Below, piece after piece: positions 16,608 through 25,335 of a stretch of DNA of 64,000 nt (its first letter is position 1; each line of letters begins with the position of its first letter). The stretch comes from 43-108 sp001915545 (GTDB lineage Bacteria; Bacteroidota; Bacteroidia; Bacteroidales; Bacteroidaceae), in contig CABUGV010000007.1 in assembly GCA_902491215.1 (NCBI GenBank), forward strand, positions 1-64,000. The letters are read 5' to 3'. Made by a program: the position numbers and the translations under genes. Under the pieces are notes generated by a model. The model saw only the letters and a list, made by a program, of their open reading frames with translations. It did not search any database and was not told the DNA's origin.

Positions 16608-19067
16608 ATGAAGCATATAGTTGTTGGAGGAGTAGCAGGAGGAGCTACAGCGGCCGCACGAATCAGACGTGCAGACGAGAAGGCAGAAATCATAATCTTT
16701 GAGCGCGGACATTACATTTCCTATGCCAATTGCGGACTTCCGTATTATATAGGAGGAACAATTTCCGACCGTGAACGTCTTTTTGTTCATACGCCTGAAA
16801 CATTCTCCCGTCAGTTCAATATTGACGTACGTGTCGACAGTGAAGTTCTCTCCATCGATACGGCAGGACACAGCGTAGAAGTGCGCGGTGCAGATGGAAA
16901 AGTCTATAGTGAGAGCTACGACCGTCTTCTTCTTTCTCCAGGAGCTTCGCCTGTGCGTCCGCCTCTTGAAGGAATCGACCTCGACGGAGTGTTCACTCTC
17001 CGCAACGTCAATGATACAGATAAGATTAAGGAATATATCGGCAGTCACTGTGTCAAGCGTGCCGTTGTTGTAGGTGGAGGCTTCATCGGACTTGAGATGG
17101 CCGAGAATCTGCATCATGCCGGAGCCTCTGTTTCCGTTGTCGAGATGGGCAATCAGGTAATGGCGCCTGTAGATTTCTCCACAGCTTCGCTTGTACACCA
17201 GCATCTTATTCAGAAAGGTGTAGCTCTTTATCTGGAGCATGTCGTAGAGAAATTCGTACGCAGTGCCTCAGGTATTGAAGTACATTTCAAGAACGGCGGT
17301 TCTATCAGTGCCGACATTGTAATTCTTTCCATAGGTGTACGTCCTGAAACCTCACTCGTTGCAGCGGCAGGTCTGCGCATAGGTGAGACAAAAGGTATCT
17401 GGGTCGACGAGTATCTCCAGACATCGGCCGAAGACGTCTATGCAGTAGGCGATGCCATAGAGTATCCTCATCCTATCACCGGCAAGCCATGGCTCAACTA
17501 TCTGGCAGGTCCTGCCAACCGTCAGGGACGTATCGTCGCCGACAACATGGTTTTCGGCAATAAGACCAAGTATGAAGGGGCAATCGGTACATCCATTGCT
17601 AAGGTGTTCGACATGACGGTAGCTTCAGCCGGACTGCCGGCAAAGAGACTCAAGCAGATGGGCATCAGCTATGCAAGTTCTGTTACGCATTCGTCTTCAC
17701 ACGCCGGCTACTATCCTGGTGCTCTTCCGCTTACTGTCAAGCTGACGTTCGATCCCGTTTCGGGTCGTCTCTACGGAGCACAGTGTGTGGGTTTCGATGG
17801 CGTAGACAAGCGCATAGACCAGTTGGCGCTGTTCATCAAGAATGGGGCGACTGTAGCTGACCTGACGCGCCTTGAACACGCCTATGCACCGCCTTATTCT
17901 TCGGCGAAGGACCCTGTAGCCATTGCCGGATATGCCGCTTCCAACATTGTCAGTGGAGCTATGAAGATAGTTACATGGCGCGATGTTGTTTCAGCAGACA
18001 AGTCTAAGGTTGCGCTCATCGACGTGCGCACTCCTGATGAATTTGCATTCGGCACAATCGATGGGGCGGTCAACATTCCGCTCCAGCAGTTACGCGAGCG
18101 CCTTTCCGAGATTCCGTCTGACCGTACTGTCTATCTCTTCTGTGCTGTAGGTCTGCGCGGTTATCTTGCACAGCGCATCCTGTTTGCCAACGGTTTCACC
18201 GATGTGTGGAACCTTTCAGGAGGTTACCGCACATATTCTGCAGCTGCTGCACCGGTTTGTCCGCCGTCAGAGTCATGCTGTACCCCTGATGCCAAGCAAT
18301 CAGCATGTTCGGCACCGTCTTCGCCTTCGGTTTCAGTTGAGACAGTCAAGATAGATGCCTGCGGGCTCCAGTGTCCTGGTCCGGTTATGAAGGTTCGTCA
18401 GGCTATAGACAAGATTTCCGATGGTCAGCGTGTGGAGGTTGTTGCCACAGACCCAGGTTTCTCACGCGATGCAGAGGCATGGTGCAAGTCTACAGGCAAC
18501 AGACTGATTTCCATTACAGACGATCACGGACGTTTCAAGGTACTCATTGAAAAAGGTACCGGCAACGAATGCCGTTCTGTTGAGAAGAATGGAGGCGGAC
18601 ACGGAAAGACATTCATAATGTTCAGCGACGACCTCGACAAGGCACTGGCCACATTCGTGCTTGCTAACGGTGCGGCTGCTACAGGACAGAAAGTCACGGT
18701 GTTCTTCACCTTCTGGGGACTCAATGTCATAAAGAAAAAAGTTAAGCCGGCAGTAAAGAAGGACTTCTTCGGACGCATGTTCGACATGATGCTTCCGTCG
18801 AGCTCGCTCAAGCTGCGCCTGTCCAAATTCAGCATGTTCGGGCTCGGAGGCCTGATGATGAGACACATAATGGATCGCAAGGGCATCGATTCGCTTGAAA
18901 ACCTGCGTCGCCAGGCTCTCAACAACGGTGTTGAATTCATAGCCTGCCAGATGTCTATGGATGTCATGGGCATCAGTCGTGAAGAACTGCTCGATGAAGT
19001 AGAAGTCGGTGGTGTTGCAACCTATATGGAACGTGCAGAGAATGCAGATGTCAATCTTTTCATCTGA
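16608..19067 (+). CDS. CoA-disulfide reductase/rhodanese/TusA/DsrE fusion protein (819 aa)
   Basis: A four-part cytoplasmic sulfur-handling enzyme. Residues 1-450: FAD/NAD(P)H-dependent CoA-disulfide (persulfide) reductase with VVGGVAGGATAAARIRR and the redox-active Cys42 in SYANCGLPYYIGG. About 455-550: rhodanese domain with the loop FCAVGLRGY (Cys512). About 580-650: TusA domain with CGLQCPGPVMK (Cys585, Cys589). About 660-819: DsrE-like domain without an obvious catalytic Cys at its start. The combination suggests sulfane sulfur is passed from persulfides between domains, detoxifying or delivering it. A TTG lies three codons upstream, but ATG at 16608 starts directly at the beta-strand MKHIVVGG. 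A thioredoxin gene follows after 70 bp. Confidence 0.9.
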   Translation: MKHIVVGGVAGGATAAARIRRADEKAEIIIFERGHYISYANCGLPYYIGGTISDRERLFVHTPETFSRQFNIDVRVDSEVLSIDTAGHSVEVRGADGKVYSESYDRLLLSPGASPVRPPLEGIDLDGVFTLRNVNDTDKIKEYIGSHCVKRAVVVGGGFIGLEMAENLHHAGASVSVVEMGNQVMAPVDFSTASLVHQHLIQKGVALYLEHVVEKFVRSASGIEVHFKNGGSISADIVILSIGVRPETSLVAAAGLRIGETKGIWVDEYLQTSAEDVYAVGDAIEYPHPITGKPWLNYLAGPANRQGRIVADNMVFGNKTKYEGAIGTSIAKVFDMTVASAGLPAKRLKQMGISYASSVTHSSSHAGYYPGALPLTVKLTFDPVSGRLYGAQCVGFDGVDKRIDQLALFIKNGATVADLTRLEHAYAPPYSSAKDPVAIAGYAASNIVSGAMKIVTWRDVVSADKSKVALIDVRTPDEFAFGTIDGAVNIPLQQLRERLSEIPSDRTVYLFCAVGLRGYLAQRILFANGFTDVWNLSGGYRTYSAAAAPVCPPSESCCTPDAKQSACSAPSSPSVSVETVKIDACGLQCPGPVMKVRQAIDKISDGQRVEVVATDPGFSRDAEAWCKSTGNRLISITDDHGRFKVLIEKGTGNECRSVEKNGGGHGKTFIMFSDDLDKALATFVLANGAAATGQKVTVFFTFWGLNVIKKKVKPAVKKDFFGRMFDMMLPSSSLKLRLSKFSMFGLGGLMMRHIMDRKGIDSLENLRRQALNNGVEFIACQMSMDVMGISREELLDEVEVGGVATYMERAENADVNLFI

Positions 19068-19137
19068 TGTTCAGTGCATATACGAAAATAGATTTAAATT
19101 TAACCGCATAAAAAAGAATTAAAGGAGATTTTGAGTT

Positions 19138-19500
19138 ATGAAAGCAATGGAATTGACAAAAGAGGATTTTTTGAATAAAGTAGCAGACTTCGAGTCTGAG
19201 CCGGGAAATTGGATATTCAAGGGTGAAAGACCGGTAGTTGTAGACTTCTACGCTACATGGTGCGGACCTTGCAAGATGCTTTCGCCTATCATAGAGGAAC
19301 TTGCCGACGAGTATACAGGACGTGTAGATTTCTACAAGGTCAATACAGAAGAAGCTGAAGACCTGTCTGCCGCATTCAATATCCGTTCCATCCCGTCGCT
19401 TCTCTTCGTTCCGAAGGAAGGAAAGCCTCAGATGGCTGTAGGTGCGCTTCCTAAGTCTGAACTTAAGAAAGCTATAGATTCAGTACTTCTCGGACTTTGA
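19138..19500 (+). CDS. trxA: Thioredoxin (120 aa)
   Basis: Small cytoplasmic dithiol oxidoreductase with the canonical active site WCGPC (Cys42, Cys45) in VVVDFYATWCGPCKML, the cis-Pro loop IRSIPSLLF and a normal C-terminal helix. There is no signal peptide. A strong AAAGGAG Shine-Dalgarno-like sequence precedes the ATG by 9 bases, unusual for this phylum. It lies 70 bp behind the CoA-disulfide reductase fusion, so it is likely the reductant for that protein's disulfides or persulfides. It is followed by an imperfect hairpin before the MarR gene. Confidence 0.93.
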   Translation: MKAMELTKEDFLNKVADFESEPGNWIFKGERPVVVDFYATWCGPCKMLSPIIEELADEYTGRVDFYKVNTEEAEDLSAAFNIRSIPSLLFVPKEGKPQMAVGALPKSELKKAIDSVLLGL

Positions 19501-19524
19501 TTCCGTGTAGATTAAGTTACGTGT

Positions 19525-19566
19525 GTTCAGGTTCTGGCTCATAGCGGTGCAGGACCTGAACATTCT
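19525..19566 (+). terminator. Hairpin between thioredoxin and MarR genes
   Basis: GTTCAGGTTC (19525-19534) and GGACCTGAAC (19552-19561) form a 10-bp stem with a GT pair, followed by ATTCTTTG. The T-run is weak, so it may attenuate rather than stop transcription into marR. Confidence 0.5.
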
Positions 19567-19599
19567 TTGTTGCATGTTATAAAACTGATAAGTGTTGTT

Positions 19600-19950
19600 A
19601 TGGAGAAATTATGCAGAATTCGTGATATTCAGCGTGCGGTAAATCATTTTGAACTGGAGTTTGAAGCCAGGTACGGCATCTGCCTCAATGAAGGAATGGT
19701 GCTGTGCAGTCTTTCTGGTGCAGAAAGTCTTACATCAGGCGAGCTCAGCTCGCTCTTGGGGCTTACATGTTCAAACACGTCGAAGGTAATTTCCTCGGTC
19801 GAGCGCAAAGGATTTGTGAAGCGTCTTCTCGGCACAAAGGACAAGCGCCAGATGTATTTCTCGCTTACTCCAGAGGGTAGGGAACTGATTGGCAGCATTC
19901 ATTGCACAGAGCTGGAGGTACCCGAGATTATCCGTCCGCTGGTCGATTGA
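19600..19950 (+). CDS. MarR-family transcriptional regulator (116 aa)
   Basis: Winged-helix DNA-binding protein: the helix-turn-helix covers LTSGELSSLLGLTCSNTSKVISSVERKGFVKR and the wing is LLGTKDKRQMYFSLTPEGREL. At 116 residues it is shorter than most MarR proteins (about 140) and lacks part of the C-terminal dimerisation helix. ATG at 19600 is preferred over a TTG 33 bases upstream. Position at the end of the persulfide/thioredoxin operon suggests it senses oxidised or sulfurated thiols and represses this operon through the palindromes at 16481 and 16551; that is inference. A Cys (LGLTCSN) lies in the recognition-helix region and Cys residues occur near both ends, possible redox switches. 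Confidence 0.82.
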   Translation: MEKLCRIRDIQRAVNHFELEFEARYGICLNEGMVLCSLSGAESLTSGELSSLLGLTCSNTSKVISSVERKGFVKRLLGTKDKRQMYFSLTPEGRELIGSIHCTELEVPEIIRPLVD

Positions 19951-19974
19951 GACCGGTGGTCGGTTTCCGTCAGG

Positions 19975-20691
19975 TCATTGCAGTGCCGTACCGAGTGATG
20001 CCACGGATAGTCTAACATTGCCTGCTTTCAGCAGTTCGTTGCCGAGCGATATGACCGTCGAGCCGGTTGTCACCACATCGTCGACAATCAATACATGTTT
20101 GCCGGTTATTAGTTCTGGCTTTGTCAGGCGGAAAATGTTCTCAACATTTTCCCATCTTTCTGCATGTCTCATGCGCGTCTGCGTCTTGTTGTCGACAACT
20201 CTTCTTACCGCATTATCTGTTATCTCTATGCCGGTAATGCGCCTTATCCCCTTGGCAATCCATAAGCTCTGGTTATATCCTCTCGACATGTGCTTGCGTC
20301 TTGACAGCGGTACAGGGACAATGCAGTCTATATCCTCGAAAAATCCTGAATCCTTTATTTCGTCGGCCATGACTTCTGCCAGATATTCACCTATGTACGG
20401 ATTGTCGAAATATTTCAGCCTGTGCACTGCAGTTCGAGTCTTCTCACCGTTGTAGAACATCAGTGCCGTCGCTTTTTCTATAGGCATACGTCCCCAGAAC
20501 AGCATTTCCAGTGCATTGTCTTTTTTCAGATGATAATTTGTGCGTGGAATACCTCGCAGACACACTGTACATACCTGTTTTTCATGGTTGTGCAATCTGT
20601 TTCCGCACATTCCGCAGCATCGCGGAAACATAAGACTTCCTATGCCTCCTGCAACCTGAAATATAGCCTTTTTCAGTTCGGATGCATTCAT
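19975..20691 (-). CDS. comF: ComF-family phosphoribosyltransferase-like protein (238 aa)
   Basis: N-terminal zinc-finger-like cluster with four or more Cys (CCGMCG, then CTVC; residues 25-44), a central helical part, and a C-terminal type I phosphoribosyltransferase fold with PRPP loop VLIVDDVVTTGST near residue 200. The conserved PVPLSRRKHMSRGYNQS is the family signature. ComF proteins take part in DNA uptake in naturally competent bacteria, but most are uncharacterised. An upstream in-frame start at 20742 would overlap recX by 13 bp; MNASELKK at 20691 gives the usual N-terminus. It is the last gene of the prmC-recX-comF run. Confidence 0.88.
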   Translation of the reverse strand: MNASELKKAIFQVAGGIGSLMFPRCCGMCGNRLHNHEKQVCTVCLRGIPRTNYHLKKDNALEMLFWGRMPIEKATALMFYNGEKTRTAVHRLKYFDNPYIGEYLAEVMADEIKDSGFFEDIDCIVPVPLSRRKHMSRGYNQSLWIAKGIRRITGIEITDNAVRRVVDNKTQTRMRHAERWENVENIFRLTKPELITGKHVLIVDDVVTTGSTVISLGNELLKAGNVRLSVASLGTALQ

Positions 20692-20729
20692 AATCAATAT
20701 ATTTGCTGTTCGCCGTTTGGCGTCCTTTT

Positions 20730-21236
20730 TTACTCCTCCCAAATATCTCCGCAGTCAAGGCAACGTGAAATCTCAGCAGGTTCGAAACCGCGTCCTGCGG
20801 CAAATCTCATCAGTTTCATTTTTACCTCGTATGGCGTTTTTCCCTTGACCGTTTTTTTCTTGCTTTCTATAAGCTGTTTGAGCATTGAAGTATATTCTTC
20901 TTCGTCAATCTCTTCCAGTGCATCCAGGCATACATTCTTGTCAATACCCTTCATGCCCAATTCCAAGCCTATGCGTTTTCTTCCCCAGTGGTTGTATCTG
21001 AACTTGTCGCGTACGAAAGCTCTGGCATATCTCTGTTCGTCTATGAACTTTTCTGCCTTGAGCCTGTCCATAATTCTTTCTTCTGCCCCTTCGGGAAGCT
21101 CCCATTTTTCCATCTTTTTCAGCATGTCTGCCGTGCAGTATTCGGCCACGGCGCACAATGCCGACAGGCGTGTGTATGCTTCGCTCTCACTAAGTTTTTT
21201 CTTTGCGTTTCCTCCTGCTCTGCTTATGTATGCCAT
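20730..21236 (-). CDS. recX: Regulatory protein RecX (168 aa)
   Basis: Small helical protein that binds RecA filaments and limits recombinase activity. RecX three-helix repeats are recognisable: ARLSALCAVAEYC-type first repeat, then KFIDEQRYARAFVRDKFRYNHWGRKRIGLELGMKGI, the most conserved part of the family. The frame extends to 21311 into prmC, but MAYISRAGGNAKKKLSESEAY at 21236 is the likely start, 4 bp after the prmC stop. No recA gene lies in the window. Confidence 0.87.
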   Translation of the reverse strand: MAYISRAGGNAKKKLSESEAYTRLSALCAVAEYCTADMLKKMEKWELPEGAEERIMDRLKAEKFIDEQRYARAFVRDKFRYNHWGRKRIGLELGMKGIDKNVCLDALEEIDEEEYTSMLKQLIESKKKTVKGKTPYEVKMKLMRFAAGRGFEPAEISRCLDCGDIWEE

Positions 21237-21240
21237 AAAT

Positions 21241-22095
21241 CTAAAGTTTTGCATGCACCATGCGCGGGTTGCCGAACATGTCGTTTCTGTATTCTGTCTC
21301 CGAATATCCAAGCGAGTTCATCAGTGCAGTCATCTCGTCGGGAAATCGTCTGTTTATCTCGAAGTATATGCTTCCGCCTTCTTTCAGCATGCTTTTTCCG
21401 GCAACGGCTATGGCACGGTAGAACATCAGCGGGTCGTTGTCTGGTACGAACAAGGCAGAGTGGGGCTCATGTTCCAATACATTCTTCTCCATATCCTTCT
21501 TTTCGTCTTCGCATACGTATGGCGGATTGCTGACTATGATATCGTATTTCTTTCCGCGTCCAGCCATGCTTTCTGTATCGAGTGCATCGGCCAGAAAGAA
21601 ATCCACTTCGACCTTCAGTCTTTCTGCATTTTCTTTTGCCGTTTTCAGCGCTGCTTCTGATATGTCGCATGCCGAGATGCCGGCCTCGGGAAATCTTCTG
21701 GCCAGGGCTATAGGTATACATCCCGAACCGGTGCCGATGTCGAGTATTGACGGACACATATTTCCCGAATGCTTTATGTCGTCGGCTATCCATTCCACAA
21801 GCTCCTCCGTTTCCGGACGTGGAATCAGTACCGCAGGTGACACTCTGAGGTCGAATCCGTCGAATTCTGCAATGCCTAGCACATATTGTATAGGTTCCAT
21901 TCCTGCCAGACGGTCCAGCATTGTTTCAAATTCCCTTTGTCCCTCGTCTGTCAGCTCAGGCCTTTTGCCGGTAAGGATATCAACCTTGCTGAGGCCGTAT
22001 TTCTTTTCCATCAGCAGGTAGGCTATGGCTGTTGCTTCTCCTGCTTCGTATGCAGGAGTCAGTCGTTTTCGTATGTGCTGTATGATTTGTTCCAT
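21241..22095 (-). CDS. prmC: Peptide chain release factor N5-glutamine methyltransferase (284 aa)
   Basis: SAM-dependent methyltransferase that methylates the Gln of the GGQ motif in release factors RF1 and RF2. The N-terminal helical domain contains PIQYVLGIAEFDG and LIPRPETEELVEW. The catalytic Rossmann domain has ILDIGTGSGCIPIAL (SAM binding) and the diagnostic IVSNPPYV (NPPY near residues 187-190). The ATG at 22095 gives the standard N-terminus. First gene of an operon with recX and comF (4-bp and about 40-bp gaps). A minus-strand TAACTTTG at 22130-22137 is a fitting -7 box. Confidence 0.94.
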   Translation of the reverse strand: MEQIIQHIRKRLTPAYEAGEATAIAYLLMEKKYGLSKVDILTGKRPELTDEGQREFETMLDRLAGMEPIQYVLGIAEFDGFDLRVSPAVLIPRPETEELVEWIADDIKHSGNMCPSILDIGTGSGCIPIALARRFPEAGISACDISEAALKTAKENAERLKVEVDFFLADALDTESMAGRGKKYDIIVSNPPYVCEDEKKDMEKNVLEHEPHSALFVPDNDPLMFYRAIAVAGKSMLKEGGSIYFEINRRFPDEMTALMNSLGYSETEYRNDMFGNPRMVHAKL

Positions 22096-22129
22096 GATGA
22101 TATTGCGGAGCTCTACTGTATATTTTCTT

Positions 22130-22137
22130 CAAAGTTA
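22130..22137 (-). promoter_or_regulatory. Candidate -7 box of the prmC-recX-comF operon
   Basis: Reads TAACTTTG on the minus strand, an exact TAnnTTTG match 35 bp before the prmC ATG. No TTG at the expected -33 distance. Confidence 0.4.
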
Positions 22138-22212
22138 AAACTAAAAAATCGTTTTGTTTCTATCTACGGTCTTAAAGTTCTCTTTCGGAACTTATGTGCA
22201 TCATGATTGACG

Positions 22213-22322
22213 CAGAGGCTCATCGCTGAATTTACGAGGGCTCGCAGATGTTGTTCCGAGGGCTCGCGGTTTGTTTTGTGAGCCTTCGGAATTTCTATTG
22301 CAGGCCTTTGTAGTGTGTATAG
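22213..22322. repeat. 22-bp periodic array with GAGGGCTC cores (about five units)
   Basis: Units begin at 22213, 22235, 22257, 22279 and 22301, each 22 bp: a 10-bp near-palindromic core (CAGAGGCTCA, CGAGGGCTCG, CGAGGGCTCG, TGAGCCTTCG, CAGGCCTTTG) and a 12-bp variable spacer. The two central cores are identical. A related array lies at 42082-42169. Confidence 0.7.
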
Positions 22323-22375
22323 ATGTATTGTTGAATAGATGTTTTAATACTGGCAGATATCGCCGGATGTGGATT

Positions 22376-22420
22376 TTTTTGTCAATAAATTCATTCAAAT
22401 GTGAAGCTTTTTGTCAATAA
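22376..22420 (+). repeat. Direct repeat TTTTTGTCAATAA, two copies
   Basis: Perfect 13-bp copies at 22376-22388 and 22408-22420, 32 bp apart (three helical turns), about 190 bp before the first MG2 gene. The spacing suggests a protein-binding site, but nothing else supports it. Confidence 0.45.
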
Positions 22421-22611
22421 TGTAAGTTAAAAGGATATTTTTATAACATTTTTTTCGGTGCTTATCAGATTTTCATATATTTAAATCCATAAAACCTTTG
22501 TTGGTCTGAATCGGTGGACTGGCTGTCAGCACTAAGAATAGTGACAGCATGTTCTGTATTATTACTGATAAGGCATGTGCATCCCTTCTCTCCTTCATTA
22601 AAATCTAGTCT

Positions 22612-25305
22612 ATGTTTATGAATAGGGTGATATCATCTGTGTTTTTTGCATTGTTGCCGTTATTGTCTTTCAGCCAGAACGACAGCCTTCCTCTTCTGCG
22701 CTATCCTTCGATGATAGACGCCTTCAACCGTGCCTATCCCCAGGAGAAGGCATATCTTCATTTCGACAATACTGGATATTTCATAGGCGAGACCGTGCGT
22801 TTCAAGGCCTATGTGGTCGACTGTTCCCTCGACAGTCTCAGCCGTCTCAGCAGTGTCCTCTACGTAGAACTTGTAAGTCCTGGCGGAGATGTTCTGGATA
22901 CAAGGAAAATACGTCTGGAGAACGGCCTCGGTGCCGGCGATATAAAGCTGGACAATGTCCTTACTAGCGGTTTCTACGAGATACGTGCATACACCAGATG
23001 GATGGTTAACTGGGGTAGCGAGGCCTGCTTCTCAAGAGTATTTCCGGTTTTCCGCCGTCCAGAGAAGGAGGGCGACTACTCCCGCAAGGTTATCGACGAG
23101 AAGAGCGGCGTTTGGCGCCTTCCAGATTATAGGGATACTCCGAAAGAACCACTCTTCTCCTCTCCTGTCAAGGTCGGCTTCTATCCCGAGGGCGGCCGTC
23201 TAATTGACGGTATTGAGACAACCGTTGCCGTGGACATCACCGGCAAGGAGTTCACCGACAGCATCCGCGGCAGCGTCCTCTCGTCCGACGGCGACACCCT
23301 TACCTCCTTTGTCTGCGGTCCCGAGGGCCGCGGTCTTTTTCGCATCACCCCTCCAAGCGAGGGCATGCGCCTCGTCCTCTCCGAAGGCAGGCGCAGGGGG
23401 TATGAGCTTCCAGCTTCAGAAGCCGAAGGCTGTGCTCTTTCTGTCGATGCGGTTTCTTCTCCAGAACGCATCATCGGCGGAATCACCGGTACGGAGTCCT
23501 ATATAGGTAAAACAGTAGGAATGAACGTCCTCCACAGCGGTTATGTTGTCGGTTCCGGCATCTACCGTCTTGGCAGACGTCCGAGCCTTTTCACCCTCAG
23601 GCGTTCAGACCTTCCCGAAGGTGTGAGCGAGATAGTTGTCTACGACGCTTCCGGCCGCATCCTCTCCAGCCGCATGATATTCGTAATCCACGAACAGTCT
23701 GCCTCCGACAGCATATCGATAGTCCCTTCAACCTCAGTTCTGTCTCCATGCGGCAAGGTCCGTCTTGACATAACCACCCGCCCCGATACAGAACTTTCCC
23801 TTACCGCCTGCGACGTCTCCACGATGTGCACCGGTCCTTCCGGCGGTGTCCGCAGCTGGCTCCTTCTTTCTTCCGACCTCCGCGGATATATTCCAAATGC
23901 CGACTACTACGTTGAGAGCTCCGATCTTCCCCACCGTGCGGCCTCGGATCTTCTGATGCTCGTCCAGGGCTGGAGGCGCTACAGCTGGCGCGAGATGTGC
24001 GGTCTCGACAGTTTTTCTGTCAGTCAACCTCAGGAAGACGGCCTCTACCTTTCCGGCAGGGTCTATCCGTCGAAGAAGCGTGCGACGACCGACGGCGTGT
24101 CCCTTCGTGCAGTCCTCTACGACAGCCTCGGACATCATCTCGACGGCAGCCAGATGCTCGACAGCACGGGTTCCTACAGCTTCAGCCTTCCCGACATGAA
24201 CGGTCCATGGACGCTCATCTACAATGCCTCTAAGGGTTCTTCCGACTTCGGATGCCGTGTGAGCATAGACCGCCACTTCAGTCCTCCCGTTCTTCCTCTA
24301 TCTCCGAAGGAATGCACTGAACGTGCACTTCCCGAAGGCAATCTCCGTCCCGTATGGCGCGACGCAGATACTGTCTACCACGTTGACGGCAAGGCCAGGC
24401 TGATTCCCGAAGTAAAAGTCAAAGCTCATCGTGTCTACGACAACGCCCGTGCCGCATGGGAGAGCGAAAGCGTGGGTCGTAGTCAGGCAGTGCTTTACTA
24501 CGACTGTGACAGCGAGTCTGACCGCATAGCCGACTCCGGTGAGGAAATGCCGAGTTTCCTTTCATGGCTGAAAGGCAAGAACGACCTTTTTGAAGGTGAA
24601 CCTTTCGTAAATCACAGCTGGAGCCCTGAAGATGCAAATGAAAATAGGCCTGCGCATGGTTTTGTTGAGTTTGAAAGTCCTGATGCTAAGGCTATCAGAA
24701 AGTATTTTGAGCAAGAAGCTTACAAACGTCCGGAGACATTGGATATAGGTGTTTTCGACTCCAAGTATCGTGTTTATATAGACGGCTTGTCGTATAAGGG
24801 ACGTCCGATAATATGGATGATAGACAACAATTATTGCTGTATAACCGGTTTTATGGACTTTGACCCTACAGTGCGTCAATTTACAGTGCTCAACAGCGTC
24901 ATGTTGAGTAATGCCGTTTCAATACCGGAAGTTCTGGATGAGGCTAAGTCTGTATATATCTCCGAAGATGTTTATGCATACAAGGAACATATAAATGTCA
25001 AAGACCTGGAAGTTTACCGCCCTGTTTCAGTATATGTCTATACGCATCATAATAGTAAATTTAAGGCCAAAGGTGCCCGCCGTACCTATTTCCAGGGCTA
25101 CAACGTTCCTGAAACATTCAAGATGGAGGACTATTCTGTTCTTCCTCCGATGGACGATTTTCGCCGCACCATCTTCTGGGCTCCGTCAGTTAAAACAGAT
25201 AAGAACGGTCGTGCAACAGTTGAGTTCTACAACAATTCCACCTGCCGTGAAATGTACATATCTGCCGAGTGCATAACAGATGACGGGTGTGCTTTGAGCA
25301 ATTGA
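22612..25305 (+). CDS. MG2-domain secreted protein, array copy 1 (897 aa)
   Basis: Signal peptide (MFMNRVISSVFFALLPLLSFS), then a mature protein starting QNDSLPLLRYPS. Residues about 40-140 fit a macroglobulin MG2 fold (KAYLHFDNTGYFIGETVRFK, then SGFYEIRAYTRWM). Further beta-rich domains follow, including a carboxypeptidase-regulatory-like repeat (LYLSGRVYPSKKRATTDGVS). The last 45 residues (FRRTIFWAPSVKTDKNGRAT onward) resemble the DENGxATVxF strand of alpha-2-macroglobulins. There is no thioester CGEQ motif and the protein is far shorter than a true macroglobulin. Function unknown; exported, probably periplasmic or surface-exposed. First of four tandem copies; copy 2 begins 30 bp later. Residues about 665-815 are the variable segment. 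ATG at 22618 is an alternative start. Confidence 0.85.
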   Translation: MFMNRVISSVFFALLPLLSFSQNDSLPLLRYPSMIDAFNRAYPQEKAYLHFDNTGYFIGETVRFKAYVVDCSLDSLSRLSSVLYVELVSPGGDVLDTRKIRLENGLGAGDIKLDNVLTSGFYEIRAYTRWMVNWGSEACFSRVFPVFRRPEKEGDYSRKVIDEKSGVWRLPDYRDTPKEPLFSSPVKVGFYPEGGRLIDGIETTVAVDITGKEFTDSIRGSVLSSDGDTLTSFVCGPEGRGLFRITPPSEGMRLVLSEGRRRGYELPASEAEGCALSVDAVSSPERIIGGITGTESYIGKTVGMNVLHSGYVVGSGIYRLGRRPSLFTLRRSDLPEGVSEIVVYDASGRILSSRMIFVIHEQSASDSISIVPSTSVLSPCGKVRLDITTRPDTELSLTACDVSTMCTGPSGGVRSWLLLSSDLRGYIPNADYYVESSDLPHRAASDLLMLVQGWRRYSWREMCGLDSFSVSQPQEDGLYLSGRVYPSKKRATTDGVSLRAVLYDSLGHHLDGSQMLDSTGSYSFSLPDMNGPWTLIYNASKGSSDFGCRVSIDRHFSPPVLPLSPKECTERALPEGNLRPVWRDADTVYHVDGKARLIPEVKVKAHRVYDNARAAWESESVGRSQAVLYYDCDSESDRIADSGEEMPSFLSWLKGKNDLFEGEPFVNHSWSPEDANENRPAHGFVEFESPDAKAIRKYFEQEAYKRPETLDIGVFDSKYRVYIDGLSYKGRPIIWMIDNNYCCITGFMDFDPTVRQFTVLNSVMLSNAVSIPEVLDEAKSVYISEDVYAYKEHINVKDLEVYRPVSVYVYTHHNSKFKAKGARRTYFQGYNVPETFKMEDYSVLPPMDDFRRTIFWAPSVKTDKNGRATVEFYNNSTCREMYISAECITDDGCALSN

Positions 25306-25335
25306 CAATGAACAAATATGTAATAACAATATATC

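Larger units (their letters stand above)
22138..22611. other. Divergent intergenic region before the MG2-protein array
   Basis: Besides the two repeat groups listed separately, it holds an inverted repeat GCTGTCA/TGACAGC (22522-22548) about 65 bp before the first array gene, which could form a leader hairpin. I could not identify a clear TTG/TAnnTTTG promoter for the array. No ORF is credible. Confidence 0.5.

Noticed and set aside
16440..17240. 266-codon minus-strand frame over the start of the CoA-disulfide reductase gene
   Set aside because: Overlaps both palindromes, the promoter and the clear FAD-binding N-terminus; its own translation shows no domain.
22213..22322. CRISPR array
   Set aside because: Repeats of only 10 bp with 12-bp spacers are far too short, and no cas genes are present.
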